A stretch of 64,000 nt of DNA from an uncultured Sutterella sp. (lineage in GTDB: Bacteria > Pseudomonadota > Gammaproteobacteria > Burkholderiales > Burkholderiaceae_F). Each line of letters starts with the position of its first letter. Within the stretch, counting starts at the first letter, position 1. Location: NCBI GenBank assembly GCA_905206365.1, contig CAJLHF010000002.1, positions 62,001-126,000 of the forward strand, read 5' to 3'. Under the pieces are notes generated by a model. It saw only the letters and a list, made by a program, of their open reading frames with translations, did not search any database and was not told the DNA's origin. The translations under genes were made by a program, and so were the position numbers. This document shows, one piece after another, positions 8,456-17,658 of the stretch.

Positions 8456-9868
8456 TTAGAAGAAGCCCACGTCGACGGCGAAGAGACGTTCGATTTTCGG
8501 AATGAGTCGCTTCGAGGCGACGAACACGACGACGTGGTCTTCGGCTTCGATGACCACGTCGGGTTTGCCCATCAGCACGACGGCGTCTTCGCCCTCTCCC
8601 CGAATCACGGCGCCGATGTTCGCGCCTTCGGGCAGGGCGAGATCGCGGATGGGGCGCCCCACCACGCGGGAGCTGCGGCGGTTGCCGTGCGCGACGATTT
8701 CCAGCGCCTCGGCCACGCCGTGTCGCAGGCTGTAGGCGGCGGTCACGTCACCACGGCGAACGTGTTTGATGAGTTCCCCGAGGGCGGCCTGCGAGGGTGA
8801 GAGGGTGATGTCGATTTGCGAGCCCTGCATGAGGTCGCCGTACACCTTGCGGTTGACGAGTGCGATGGTGCGTTGGGCGCCGAGCTTTTTGGCGAGCATC
8901 GCGCTCAACACGTTATCGCCGTCGTCTTCGGAGAGCGCGATGAAGAGGTCGCACGTTTCGACGCCGGCGTCGGAGAGCACTTCTTCGTCGGTGTAGTCGC
9001 CCTCGATAACGATGACCGAGGAGCGCAGTTGTCCGGCGAGCAGTTCCACCTTCGAGCGGTCTTTCTCGAGGATGCGGATGCTGAGCTCCGTGCGACGATC
9101 GGCGTCTTCGCTTGAGGTCAGACGCCGGGCAAGGGCCAGGCACATCGAGGCGTTGCCTGCAAGGAGAATGTTGCGTACCGGCGGCTCGTGGCGGCGGATT
9201 TCCGAAAGCACGAGTCGGGCGTTGCGCGCGTCGCACAGACAGATAACTTCGTCGCCAGCCTCGATGACAGTGTTTTTGTCGACGTCGAGACGGCGGTTGC
9301 GACGGAATATCGAGATGATGCGGGCTTCCACGTGCGGCAGGTGCGTCTCGAGGTCCGCGACCCGTCGGCCGACGAGCGGACTTCCGGCTTTGGCGCGTAC
9401 GGCGATGAGGGCGGCGAGGCCTTCTCCGAATTCCAATACCTGGTTGGCTTCCGGAAAGTCGATCAGCTTCACGAGATAACTTGTCACGGCCTGCTCGGGC
9501 CAAATCACGGCCGTAGCTTCGAAACCCTCTTCGCCGAGAATGCGGGGGAAGTTGCGCAGTTCGCTGTTTCGGACACGTGCAATGCGAGTCGGAATATTGA
9601 AAAGACGGGCCGCGAGCAGGCTGACGACAAGATTAGTTTCGTCGTTCGACGTCACGGCGATCAGCATGTCCGTGTCGTCGGCCCCCGCGTCCCGGAGGAC
9701 CTGAGGACTCGAGGCCTCGCCGACGATGCCTCGCAGGTCGAACCGGGATTGCAGATATGCGATGTGTTCGGGATTGCGGTCGACGATGGTGATGTCGTTG
9801 GCTTCGGATACGAGGCTTTCGGCAACGGAAATGCCGATCCGGCCCGCTCCGACGATGAGAATTTTCAT
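8456..9868 (-). CDS. trkA: Trk potassium uptake regulatory subunit TrkA
   Basis: Cytoplasmic NAD(H)-binding subunit that gates TrkH. The 470 residues contain two copies of a Rossmann RCK/KTN fold each followed by a TrkA-C domain; the first begins MKILIVGAGRIGISVAE, and the second begins near NILLAGNASMCLALARRL. The second nucleotide motif is less canonical (AGNASMC rather than GxGxxG), normal for the second half of many TrkA proteins. It lies 18 bases after the response-regulator gene. Confidence 0.95.
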   Translation of the reverse strand: MKILIVGAGRIGISVAESLVSEANDITIVDRNPEHIAYLQSRFDLRGIVGEASSPQVLRDAGADDTDMLIAVTSNDETNLVVSLLAARLFNIPTRIARVRNSELRNFPRILGEEGFEATAVIWPEQAVTSYLVKLIDFPEANQVLEFGEGLAALIAVRAKAGSPLVGRRVADLETHLPHVEARIISIFRRNRRLDVDKNTVIEAGDEVICLCDARNARLVLSEIRRHEPPVRNILLAGNASMCLALARRLTSSEDADRRTELSIRILEKDRSKVELLAGQLRSSVIVIEGDYTDEEVLSDAGVETCDLFIALSEDDGDNVLSAMLAKKLGAQRTIALVNRKVYGDLMQGSQIDITLSPSQAALGELIKHVRRGDVTAAYSLRHGVAEALEIVAHGNRRSSRVVGRPIRDLALPEGANIGAVIRGEGEDAVVLMGKPDVVIEAEDHVVVFVASKRLIPKIERLFAVDVGFF

Positions 9869-9886
9869 AAGTCAGACGAAGGGCGA

Positions 9887-10609
9887 TCAGGGACGCTTCG
9901 GTTTGAAGGGCGCGCGGATGGCGGGCAGCGGCGAGGGAAGACGTCCGGGGATGCGGAAATCGTCGAGTTCGACGCCGGCCGCCTTCATCTTGCGGTAGAG
10001 GTGCGTGCGCTCGATGCCCGAATGGCGTGCAAGACGTGCCATCGAGAGATTCTGATACTGAAGCGTCGTTTCGAAGTACGCGCGTTCGACGGCGTGGATC
10101 ACGTCCCGGAAAGGAAGATTGAAGTCGAGCTTCAGGTTGTATTCGGGCAACTGAAAGACGGGCAGAATCGCACCCGAGGGCGGGAGTCCGTCGTCGTCGC
10201 CGTCGCGGTTCGCGCGGGTGAGCGACTTTTGATATTCAAGCCGCTGCCACTGCTCCAACACGCGATCGACCGTGTTGAGCAGATTCTTCAGGGAAATGGG
10301 TTTTTCAAGGAAGTCCATCGCCCCGTAGCGCACGGCCTGCATGGCCGAATCGATCGTACCGTGGCCGGACATCATGATCACGGGACACGTGAGCAGATTG
10401 TGCGCGCGCCATTCGCGCAACAGCGTGATGCCGTCCGTATCGGGCATCCAGATGTCGAGCAAGATGAGGGAGTACTTGCGCTCGCGAATACACCGGCGCG
10501 CTTCCTCGGCGTTGGCGGCTGTGGTGATGGTGTACCCGGAGTCCATCAGAATCTCCGCAAGCACGTTGCGGATGCCGACCTCATCGTCTACAACAAGAAT
10601 ATCTGCCAT
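9887..10609 (-). CDS. NtrX-like response regulator without AAA+ domain
   Basis: A 240-residue two-component regulator. A receiver domain occupies about residues 1-120 with acidic pocket DDE and phospho-acceptor Asp52 (LLDIWMP). After a loose linker containing DGDDDG comes a Fis-type helix-turn-helix at about 190-218 (LARHSGIERTHLYRKM). The sigma54-interacting AAA+ ATPase that normally sits between these two in NtrX/NtrC is absent: no Walker A or GAFTGA motif is present. It therefore should not activate sigma54 promoters directly. The ATG follows the kinase TAA with no base between (TAAATG), so the pair is translationally coupled. Regulated genes are unknown; trkA lies immediately downstream. 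Confidence 0.88.
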   Translation of the reverse strand: MADILVVDDEVGIRNVLAEILMDSGYTITTAANAEEARRCIRERKYSLILLDIWMPDTDGITLLREWRAHNLLTCPVIMMSGHGTIDSAMQAVRYGAMDFLEKPISLKNLLNTVDRVLEQWQRLEYQKSLTRANRDGDDDGLPPSGAILPVFQLPEYNLKLDFNLPFRDVIHAVERAYFETTLQYQNLSMARLARHSGIERTHLYRKMKAAGVELDDFRIPGRLPSPLPAIRAPFKPKRP

Positions 10610-12892
10610 TTAATCGGTTCTCTGCGTGTCAGAAACGGGGGATGTCCGGGTTGCGGATGAAAAAATCGGGAATCGAATGTCGACCTGGGCACCGAGAATG
10701 AGGTAGCCCGTGCGGTCCGTTCGGTTGGAGAGCTCGATCGACGCGTGATGCTCGTCGAGAATTTTCTTCACCATCGGAAGGCCCAACCCCGTGCCCGTCT
10801 CCTTGGTGGTCACGTAGGGCTCGAATGCTTTGGCGAGGATTTTCGAGCTGAACCCCGTGCCATTATCGCGGAATATCAGGTGGACGGTGGAGGGGCCGTT
10901 GGGTGAGGCATCCGAGCGGGTGCGGATTTCAATTTCGGCTTCCGCGCCGGCGGCATCGATGCTGTTGGAAATCAGGTTGTGAATAACCTGTCGCAGCTGC
11001 GAGGCGTCCGCCCGAATGGCGGGCAATGCCGGATCGAGCCGAAGCGTCAGTTCGGTTCCAGCCTGGTGGTAGAGGGACGCTGCGTCCGTGAGGAACGCGT
11101 TGAGGTCGAGCGGCACGAGGTTGGCGCTCGGCAGGCGCGCATACTCCCGGAAGTCGTTCACCATCTGCTTGAGCGCGTCGACCTGCGTCGTGATCGTGGC
11201 GATCGCGCGGTGAAGCAGATCCACGTCGGCCTGATCGTCCAGACGGTTTTCCAACTTCATTTCCAGCCGTTCGGCGGCCAGACGGATGGGGGTCAGGGGA
11301 TTTTTGATTTCGTGCGCGAGGCGTCGGGCTACTTCGCCCCACGCGGTGGCACGTTGCGCTTCGATCAGCTGACTGACGTCGTCGAGTACCAACACCGTCC
11401 CCATGTGGGCGCCGAGCGGCATGTTGGAGGTTTTGATGTAGAGCGGAACGACACGGTCGGGACGCTGCAACTCGAATTCGACGCGCATGTTGGTATCGGT
11501 GGCAAGGTGCCGCATCTTGGTCAGCGCTTCGACGAGCCGGGGTTCCGTCGTTTCGAGCGTCGTGCCGATCGCGCAGACCTCGTCGCCGAGAATGCGTCGT
11601 GCGGCGGCGTTGGCCGTCACGATGGTGTGGGTGCGATCGATGACCATCACGCCCGAGGAGATGTTGCCGAGCACTCGCTCGAGGTAGGCCTGTGCCTGCT
11701 GGGCCTCGCGTCGTTGCTCGTCGATGTCTCGGCGGGTCTCGGCGACCTCGCGGATCATCTGGTTGAAGGATTGCGTGAGGACGTTGATTTCATTGCTTCC
11801 GGTGAATTCCCGGATGGGCGAGAAATTGCCGTCGGCCACGCGTCGGGTGCCTTCTTCGAGTTGCAGGACGGGTTCCGCGGCCTTTCGGGCGAACGTGATC
11901 GCGGCCGCGATGGCGCCGAACACGGCCAGAAGGAGCGTAAGAAAGAGCGTTCCGGTGTAGATCGACTGAAGCGACGCGCGCGAGAGTACGAGCGTTTGGT
12001 AGTCGCGGTAGCCTGCCAGGAGTTCCGACGCGTTTTGAGCCGTTTCGTTGTCGACGGGCTGAATGATCTGGAGGTAGAGTTGTTGCGCGCCCGCCGCATT
12101 GCGGGGCGATCGCATCGCGGCGAGTCCGCGGGGAGCAACGGGAAGCGACGCTTCCGACGTCGTCTCGTCGGTGCGGGGATTGAGCGGAAGGATGACCCGA
12201 ATTGAAAGCGAGTCCGTTCGCAGGGTTTCGGCCTTGTCGGAGACGTCGCCGTCGATCACGCTGTAGATGCCCGTTGAGCGAACGACCTGCATCTGTTGGG
12301 CCGTCGGCAGATCGGGCAGCATCACGTTGATGCGCGAGCCTGCCGCAGCCACCGCCGTGCCGTCGCCGAGAAAGACGAGCGCCTCAAGGCTTTGATGTCC
12401 TTCAAGAAGCCGCATCAGATCCTGCATGATGAGGCTCGTCGGCGTGTTGGCGAGTAGCCCCGCCATGTGGCGTGCCGTAAGTTCCGTTTGTTTTTGTTGC
12501 TGTTGCAGAATGCCTCGGGTGATGGTGACGCCCGACTCGAGTGCGCGCTCGACGCGCACGTCGAACCATGAGTCAATCGATCGCGAGATGAAGACGTTCG
12601 AGACGAGGAAAATGACGAGAGCGGGTACGACGGCCAGAGCAGCCGTGGCGCCCGCGAGGCGCACCGTCATGTTGGCGCCGAAACGCCGCCGCCGAAAGCG
12701 CTGCCAGAGCTGAACCAGCATGGCCACGACGATCGCAAAGAGCAATACGGCCACCACGCGGTTGATGACGATTAGGAGCGGAAACCAGCGTTCGAAGAGT
12801 CGCGAGTCGGAGCTCGTGGCGGCCAGGCCGAAGAGCGAAATGGCGGCCAGGGCGAGCGAAGCGGTGAGGGCGTAGCGATACCAGTGCGGCAT
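10610..12892 (-). CDS. NtrY-like sensor histidine kinase
   Basis: A 760-residue membrane sensor kinase. Two or three N-terminal membrane helices (to about residue 75, and a segment near 80-110) are followed by a periplasmic or extracytoplasmic sensing region, another helix near 320-340, a HAMP linker, a PAS domain, and the kinase core. The phospho-histidine is His527 in RRLAHEIKNPLTP; N-, G1- and G2-boxes are visible as NLISNSIDAAG, DNGTGF and GTGLGLPMVKK. I choose the ATG at 12892, which has GAGGG just upstream and begins in front of the first membrane helix; a longer frame overlaps the DUF4390 gene. The cognate regulator follows with no gap. Confidence 0.92.
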   Translation of the reverse strand: MPHWYRYALTASLALAAISLFGLAATSSDSRLFERWFPLLIVINRVVAVLLFAIVVAMLVQLWQRFRRRRFGANMTVRLAGATAALAVVPALVIFLVSNVFISRSIDSWFDVRVERALESGVTITRGILQQQQKQTELTARHMAGLLANTPTSLIMQDLMRLLEGHQSLEALVFLGDGTAVAAAGSRINVMLPDLPTAQQMQVVRSTGIYSVIDGDVSDKAETLRTDSLSIRVILPLNPRTDETTSEASLPVAPRGLAAMRSPRNAAGAQQLYLQIIQPVDNETAQNASELLAGYRDYQTLVLSRASLQSIYTGTLFLTLLLAVFGAIAAAITFARKAAEPVLQLEEGTRRVADGNFSPIREFTGSNEINVLTQSFNQMIREVAETRRDIDEQRREAQQAQAYLERVLGNISSGVMVIDRTHTIVTANAAARRILGDEVCAIGTTLETTEPRLVEALTKMRHLATDTNMRVEFELQRPDRVVPLYIKTSNMPLGAHMGTVLVLDDVSQLIEAQRATAWGEVARRLAHEIKNPLTPIRLAAERLEMKLENRLDDQADVDLLHRAIATITTQVDALKQMVNDFREYARLPSANLVPLDLNAFLTDAASLYHQAGTELTLRLDPALPAIRADASQLRQVIHNLISNSIDAAGAEAEIEIRTRSDASPNGPSTVHLIFRDNGTGFSSKILAKAFEPYVTTKETGTGLGLPMVKKILDEHHASIELSNRTDRTGYLILGAQVDIRFPIFSSATRTSPVSDTQRTD

Positions 12893-12899
12893 GAGGCCC

Positions 12900-13505
12900 T
12901 CATTCGCCGTCGTTAGTGACGGACGGGTCAATACGAAGCGTCGTCCAGTCGCTTTCCACTGACCATTCAATCGAATCGTCGGTGGTCACCTGCATGGGTT
13001 TGGGTAGCTTCGTCGTGTCCAGATGGAATCGAACCTGCGCCGTGAAGCTACGGCTGTCGCCGATCGTGTCCGAAGGCGCCACGCGCCATCGACGAATGTT
13101 TTTGACGAGCGGCAGTGCTTGTTCCAGCGAGTCGAAGTTGAGCGAGAGCCCGCTGTAGCCCACGCGATACCGGCGCGTGAGCGGGTCGAACGAGAGACGA
13201 ACGAGGAAGGTCTCGTCCGCGACCGTCTTGTCAAGCCAATACCAACGCGACGAGGTAAGACGGAATTCGTGCGCGAAGTAGAGCGCAATCCCGCGGTGTA
13301 GCACGTCGAGCAACGGTGCGGGCAGGTCGAATTCGTAGTGCGCGGCAACGAACAAACCAGGCCGCTCGCCTGGTTCGTCGCGGGTGATTTCCGCCCCCAT
13401 GAAGGTGGCCTGCACGGCGAGGACACACGTCGACCAGGCCGCCGTCCCGAGAATGAGGATGGCGAGCGCGGTCCGGCGGAAGCAACGGGTGTGCGGACGG
13501 GTCAT
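12900..13505 (-). CDS. DUF4390 family exported protein
   Basis: A 201-residue protein of the DUF4390 family, which in betaproteobacteria is regularly found between rsmB and an NtrY-like kinase, as here. An N-terminal signal peptide is visible (basic start MTRPHTRCFRRTAL, hydrophobic core LAILILGTAAWST, likely cleavage near residue 30). The rest is soluble and beta-rich with no catalytic motif. It begins 14 bases after rsmB and ends seven bases before the kinase start. Its position suggests it serves the envelope-sensing kinase, but that is inference. Confidence 0.82.
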   Translation of the reverse strand: MTRPHTRCFRRTALAILILGTAAWSTCVLAVQATFMGAEITRDEPGERPGLFVAAHYEFDLPAPLLDVLHRGIALYFAHEFRLTSSRWYWLDKTVADETFLVRLSFDPLTRRYRVGYSGLSLNFDSLEQALPLVKNIRRWRVAPSDTIGDSRSFTAQVRFHLDTTKLPKPMQVTTDDSIEWSVESDWTTLRIDPSVTNDGE

Positions 13506-13519
13506 GGGGGCGCGTACCG

Positions 13520-14887
13520 TCAGAAGCGGTGGTCGGTTTTTCGGAAAAGGGCGTAGAAGAAACCGTCGTGAACGGCGGGCAACTTCGGATCGGTTTCGGG
13601 CCGATCCTCGTCGGTCGGCAACAGCGTCATCATACCTTCAAGCCCTTCGCCGAGCGGAACGAGCGAAGCGTCCGGGGCGGCCTCGAGAAATTTCGCGATC
13701 TGTTCGACGCCTTCTTCGGGGAAGATCGAGCATGTGCAAAAGAGCAGGTGACCGCCCGGTTTGACGACGGGCCAAAGCGCCTTGAAGAGCATACGCTGCG
13801 TCTTGGCCAGTGCCTTGGGGTCGCCCGGACGACGGTTCCAGGGAACGTCGGGCTGACGACGCACCACGCCCGAGGCGGTGCAGGGGGCGTCGAGCAACAC
13901 GGCATCGAAGGCCTTACCCGACCACCAAGCGCCGAGGTCGGAGGCGTCCGCCACGAGAACCTCGGCGCTCAGGCCGAGTCGATCTAGATTGTCCTCGATG
14001 CGGCGGGCGCGTTCGGGGTCGATTTCGAGAGCCGTGACCGAGCAACGGTGCTTTTCGAGCAGATGTGCGGTTTTTCCGCCCGGAGCTGCACAGGCGTCGA
14101 GCACGGTGTCTCCATCTGAGACGGGCAGAAAGTGGGCCGCCAACTGCGTGCCCGCATCCTGCACGGAAACAACGCCCTCTGCAAAGCCCGGAATCGCTTC
14201 GACGGGACAGGGCTTGAGGAGTCGGACGGCGTCGAGACCGAGCGCGCGCGCAGGAACCCCTTCGGTTTCGAGACGCTTCATGTAAGCTTCAACATTGGTC
14301 TTCAGGGTGTTGACGCGAATCGTCAGGGGCGGGTGACGCAGTCCCGTTTCGAGAATGGCCTCGGCTTCGGGGCCGTAGACGGACTCCATGCGCTTGATCC
14401 ACCAGAGCGGAGCGTTGAAGCGTACTTCGGGCGAAGCGCAAACGCGTGCAAGTAGGCGATCGGTTTCGCGAAGGTAGCGCCGCAACACGGCGTTGACCAG
14501 ACCCGCGAAGCGCTCTGTGGAGCGGTGCGAACGCACGGCTTCGACCGCCTGATTGACGACCGTGAACCCGGCCCATTCGCCCGAGAGAAGTGCGGCAAGC
14601 GACACCTCGAGGAGCGAGCTTACGGGTTCCTTGGGGGCGTGCTCAAGAAGTTCCGCAAGCAGCGCCTTCGTCGTCGCGGTTCGACGTGTGGCGCCGTAAA
14701 GAAGCGCAAGCAACGTGCCGCGCCCGCCTTCGGGTAGGTTCTTCGAGCCTGCGGCCACGGCGCTCACTAGCGATACGCCCTCTTCTTTCATGAGACGGCG
14801 GCCGAGAGCGGCGGCCGAAAGAACCGCGGAAAGCGGAATGGCGTCCCGGGTTTTGCGGGGTTTGCGTTGGGAAAGATCGGCCGACAC
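13520..14887 (-). CDS. rsmB: 16S rRNA (cytosine-967 C5)-methyltransferase
   Basis: Methylates C967 of 16S rRNA using S-adenosylmethionine. The 455-residue protein has an N-terminal NusB-like helical domain (to about 160) and a C-terminal Rossmann methyltransferase with SAM motif DACAAPGGKTAHLLE. Both conserved cysteines are present, in DAPCTASG (motif IV) and CTCSIFPEE (catalytic). Start is GTG at 14887, two bases after the fmt stop, with GAGG about nine bases upstream inside the end of fmt. Confidence 0.95.
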   Translation of the reverse strand: MSADLSQRKPRKTRDAIPLSAVLSAAALGRRLMKEEGVSLVSAVAAGSKNLPEGGRGTLLALLYGATRRTATTKALLAELLEHAPKEPVSSLLEVSLAALLSGEWAGFTVVNQAVEAVRSHRSTERFAGLVNAVLRRYLRETDRLLARVCASPEVRFNAPLWWIKRMESVYGPEAEAILETGLRHPPLTIRVNTLKTNVEAYMKRLETEGVPARALGLDAVRLLKPCPVEAIPGFAEGVVSVQDAGTQLAAHFLPVSDGDTVLDACAAPGGKTAHLLEKHRCSVTALEIDPERARRIEDNLDRLGLSAEVLVADASDLGAWWSGKAFDAVLLDAPCTASGVVRRQPDVPWNRRPGDPKALAKTQRMLFKALWPVVKPGGHLLFCTCSIFPEEGVEQIAKFLEAAPDASLVPLGEGLEGMMTLLPTDEDRPETDPKLPAVHDGFFYALFRKTDHRF

Positions 14888-14889
14888 GG

Positions 14890-15843
14890 TTAAAGCACCT
14901 CACCGACAGTGAAATCCACGCCTTGCAAAACGGCGGAGGCGGTCATGCGGGGCTTGCCGGGTTTCTGGAGCACCGTCATGCGAAGCGCACCAGAGCCGCA
15001 GGCGACCGTCAGGGCGTCGTCGGTCGAAAGCACAGTACCGGCCGGAGCGTCGCCTGCCGTGCATTCGGCTTCCCAGACTTTGATGGCGAGACCCGCGTGC
15101 TCAAACTGCATACCCGGGAACGGCGTGAAAGCGCGCAAACGGCGTGCGAGCACTTCGGCGGGTTCTTCCCAGTTGATGCGGCTTTCGGGTTTGAGGAGCT
15201 TCTCGGCATAGGTCACCCCTTCGTCGGGCTGGACTTCCCAGTCGAGTTCGTTCGGGGTCTCGAGTGCTTCGACGAGGAGTCGGGCGCCGAGGCGGGCTAG
15301 ACGTTCGGTCAGGGTGCTCGTCGTGTCGTCGTTGGCGATCGGGGTCGTCACCTTGCGGATCATCGGACCGGTATCAAGCCCGAGCTCCATCTTCATGAGC
15401 GTAACGCCCGTCTCGGCGTCGCCTGCTTCGATTGCGCGCGAAATCGGTGCGGCGCCGCGCCAACGCGGCAGGAGGCTGGCGTGGATGTTCAGGGCTTTGA
15501 TGTCGCCCTTTTTCCCGATGCCGCGGGCACAGTCGAGCACCGCCTGCGGGAGGATGAGACCGTAGGCCGCAACGACGAGCAGATCGGCGTCGACCGCTTT
15601 CAGTTCTGCGTGCATGGCGGCGGCGCCTTCGGGGTCGCGCTTGAGGCTCAGCGTCAGGGGCGTTTCGACCCGAATGCCGTGCGACTCGGCCAGGACGCGT
15701 ACGGGGGAGGGCGTCAGTTTCATCCCGCGGCCGCTCGGGCGGTCGGGCTGCGTGAGAACAAGCGGGATCTCGTGCCCGGCCTCAATGAGTTGCTTCAGGG
15801 CTTCGGCGGCGAAGTCCGGCGTGCCGGCGAATATGATTTTCAT
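14890..15843 (-). CDS. fmt: Methionyl-tRNA formyltransferase
   Basis: Formylates initiator Met-tRNA using 10-formyl-THF. The 317-residue protein starts MKIIFAGTPDFAAEAL and contains the formyl-THF-binding and catalytic region around NIHASLLPRWRGAAPISRAIEAG and the GLDTGPM segment; length is normal. The ATG at 15843 has GAGGA eight bases upstream. It is the first gene of the minus-strand run down to trkH. In most bacteria fmt is beside def, but here a gene on the opposite strand lies between them. A GATAAT on the minus strand at 15935-15930 may be the -10 element. Confidence 0.96.
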   Translation of the reverse strand: MKIIFAGTPDFAAEALKQLIEAGHEIPLVLTQPDRPSGRGMKLTPSPVRVLAESHGIRVETPLTLSLKRDPEGAAAMHAELKAVDADLLVVAAYGLILPQAVLDCARGIGKKGDIKALNIHASLLPRWRGAAPISRAIEAGDAETGVTLMKMELGLDTGPMIRKVTTPIANDDTTSTLTERLARLGARLLVEALETPNELDWEVQPDEGVTYAEKLLKPESRINWEEPAEVLARRLRAFTPFPGMQFEHAGLAIKVWEAECTAGDAPAGTVLSTDDALTVACGSGALRMTVLQKPGKPRMTASAVLQGVDFTVGEVL

Positions 15844-15929
15844 CGAAAAAATCCTCAAGGGGTTTGTGTGTTCGATCCCATCTCCCGCCGTGTCGCATTC
15901 CGCGCTTCGGGGACGGTACGAATCCCACT

Positions 15930-15935
15930 ATTATC
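15930..15935 (-). promoter_or_regulatory. Possible -10 element for fmt operon
   Basis: GATAAT on the minus strand, about 87 bases before the fmt ATG in the 198-base divergent region. No convincing -35 is visible at 16-18 bases, so this is a weak call based on one hexamer. Confidence 0.3.
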
Positions 15936-16041
15936 GTACGGCGGGGCGGATGTCCGACCCAATTGGGGCCGTCCGAAGAAACGTTGCCGACCGTACGGTG
16001 GGCCGGGGTTCCACGCGCAAAAGAAAAAAGGAGAAAGCGAG

Positions 16042-16926
16042 ATGCCGGTTTTTCAGATCCACGGATTGGATTACGCGTACGGTCGTTGGGGAGAGCCCGA
16101 CGCACCCGCCGTGTTCCTCATCCAGGGGTTGGGTATGCCGAAAGAAGCTTGGCCCCGACCGCTTGTTGAAACGCTCGTCGCCCGCGGCTATCAGGTGATT
16201 GCGCCTGACAACCGGGATGCGGGGGCGTCGAGCCGCATGACGGATTGGCACGTCACGGGCGCAGACGTTGCCCGCGCGATCGGCCGCGCGCTGTTGCGCC
16301 GCCCCGTAGTGGGCGAGTACGCGCTCGAAGACATGGCACTCGACGCATTGCGGCTTCTCGACGAACTCGGCATTCGCCGCGCGCACGTCGCCGGCGTGTC
16401 GATGGGTGGAATGATCGCGCAGACGCTCGCCGTGCAAAGCCCCAATCGTGTCGCAACGCTCACATCGATTTCCTCCGCGAGCGGCAACCCCCGAACCGGG
16501 CTCGGGAAGTTTGGAACCATTTGGTCGATTCTGAGGCCCCGCGGCAAAACGCCCCGCGAGCAGATTCTCAAAACACTTCGGGTGCTTTCGGGGCCTGCGT
16601 ATCCAGTTACCGAGGACGAATTGAACCGCTACCTCGAACAACTGCCGAATTTCGATCGGGATCTTTCCGCGGTTTTTCGTCAGGTGGTGGCGCTCCTCTC
16701 CAGCGGGGACCGCTCCGAACAACTCCGACGGATCCGCGCTCCCACGCTCGTCGTTCACGGGACGGCCGATCCGCTCCTGCCTTTTTCGGCCGGGCGTGAA
16801 ACGGCCGAGCTCATTCCCGGCGCCGAACTTTGGGCGGTGGAGGGGATGGGGCACCAGCTCCCGTGGACTTTCATGGAGACGCTCGGCGCGCGCATGGCGG
16901 CCTTCATGAACCGGTACCCGGTGTGA
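16042..16926 (+). CDS. Alpha/beta-fold hydrolase
   Basis: A 294-residue single-domain alpha/beta hydrolase, substrate unknown. The catalytic triad is visible: nucleophile Ser120 in AGVSMGGM, the acid in HGTADPLLP, and the histidine in EGMGHQLP. The oxyanion region is LIQGLGMPKEAW. The start follows AGGAGA at eight bases. Its orientation is opposite to both neighbours, fmt and def, which it separates, so it looks like an insertion into an ancestral def-fmt pair. It resembles the esterase/epoxide-hydrolase-like group that Burkholderiales genomes carry in several copies, but I cannot name the reaction. Confidence 0.85.
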   Translation: MPVFQIHGLDYAYGRWGEPDAPAVFLIQGLGMPKEAWPRPLVETLVARGYQVIAPDNRDAGASSRMTDWHVTGADVARAIGRALLRRPVVGEYALEDMALDALRLLDELGIRRAHVAGVSMGGMIAQTLAVQSPNRVATLTSISSASGNPRTGLGKFGTIWSILRPRGKTPREQILKTLRVLSGPAYPVTEDELNRYLEQLPNFDRDLSAVFRQVVALLSSGDRSEQLRRIRAPTLVVHGTADPLLPFSAGRETAELIPGAELWAVEGMGHQLPWTFMETLGARMAAFMNRYPV

Positions 16927-16942
16927 GGGCGCCTCTGGGAGC

Positions 16943-17479
16943 TCAGCGTTCCTCGGCTTCGTCCTGCGCCTTCCTTTTGTCGTTGAGACGAAGCTTGCGC
17001 AGCTTCTGGCAGGCGCGGTCCTTCTTGAGGCGGCTCAGGTGGTCGATGAAGACCACACCGTCGAGGTGATCGATCTCGTGCTGAACGCAAACGGCGAGAA
17101 TGCCTTCCGCCTCGAATTCGACGGGGTTACCGTCGAGATCCTGAGCGCGTACGCGGACGTGATCGGGGCGCTTGACGTGCTCGTACAATCCCTTGAGGGA
17201 GAGGCATCCCTCCTCGTAGTCCTTCAGCGTGTCGCTGTGCTCAACGATGCTCGGGTTGACGAGAACTTTGAGGCCCGACTTGTCTTCCGACACGTCGATG
17301 ACGACGATGCGCTTGAGTACGCCCACCTGATTGGCGGCGAGACCGACGCCCGGAGCCGCGTACATGGTTTCCGTCATGTCGGCGGCGAGTTGCTGGAGCT
17401 CCTCGTTGAATTCCGTCACGGGTTCGGCGCGGCTCGAAAGAGCGACGTTCGGATACTGGACGATCGGCAAAACGGCCAT
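16943..17479 (-). CDS. def: Peptide deformylase
   Basis: Removes the N-formyl group from nascent proteins. The 178-residue protein has all three metal-site motifs: GVGLAANQVG, EGCLS with Cys92, and QHEIDHLDG with His134, Glu135, His138. Length is slightly above the common 165-170 because of a charged C-terminal tail (RLKKDRACQK to DEAEER). The gene is transcribed alone, leftward, and converges with the hydrolase gene. Confidence 0.97.
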   Translation of the reverse strand: MAVLPIVQYPNVALSSRAEPVTEFNEELQQLAADMTETMYAAPGVGLAANQVGVLKRIVVIDVSEDKSGLKVLVNPSIVEHSDTLKDYEEGCLSLKGLYEHVKRPDHVRVRAQDLDGNPVEFEAEGILAVCVQHEIDHLDGVVFIDHLSRLKKDRACQKLRKLRLNDKRKAQDEAEER

Positions 17480-17552
17480 GACAAGCCTCCAACACGGTTG
17501 CCTTTGCAGGGCGACTCGTGCTTAAGTGTGAGTGAACGAACAAAGTTGCGCG

Positions 17553-17587
17553 ACGGCGCGTCGCGCCGTGCGAAACTGGCAATTATA
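17553..17587 (-). promoter_or_regulatory. def promoter -10 and leader palindrome
   Basis: A perfect TATAAT on the minus strand at 17587-17582 lies about 100 bases before the def start; the -35 region is not recognisable. Just downstream, inside the predicted leader, ACGGCGCG and CGCGCCGT (17553-17569) form a perfect 8-bp inverted repeat with one central base. It could be an operator or RNA hairpin. Confidence 0.4.
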
Positions 17588-17658
17588 GGGCGGAGCGCCG
17601 TAAGAAATTCTCCGACGGACGGTTTTCGCGTGTGTCGCGGGGAAATGTGAGGCAGGTG

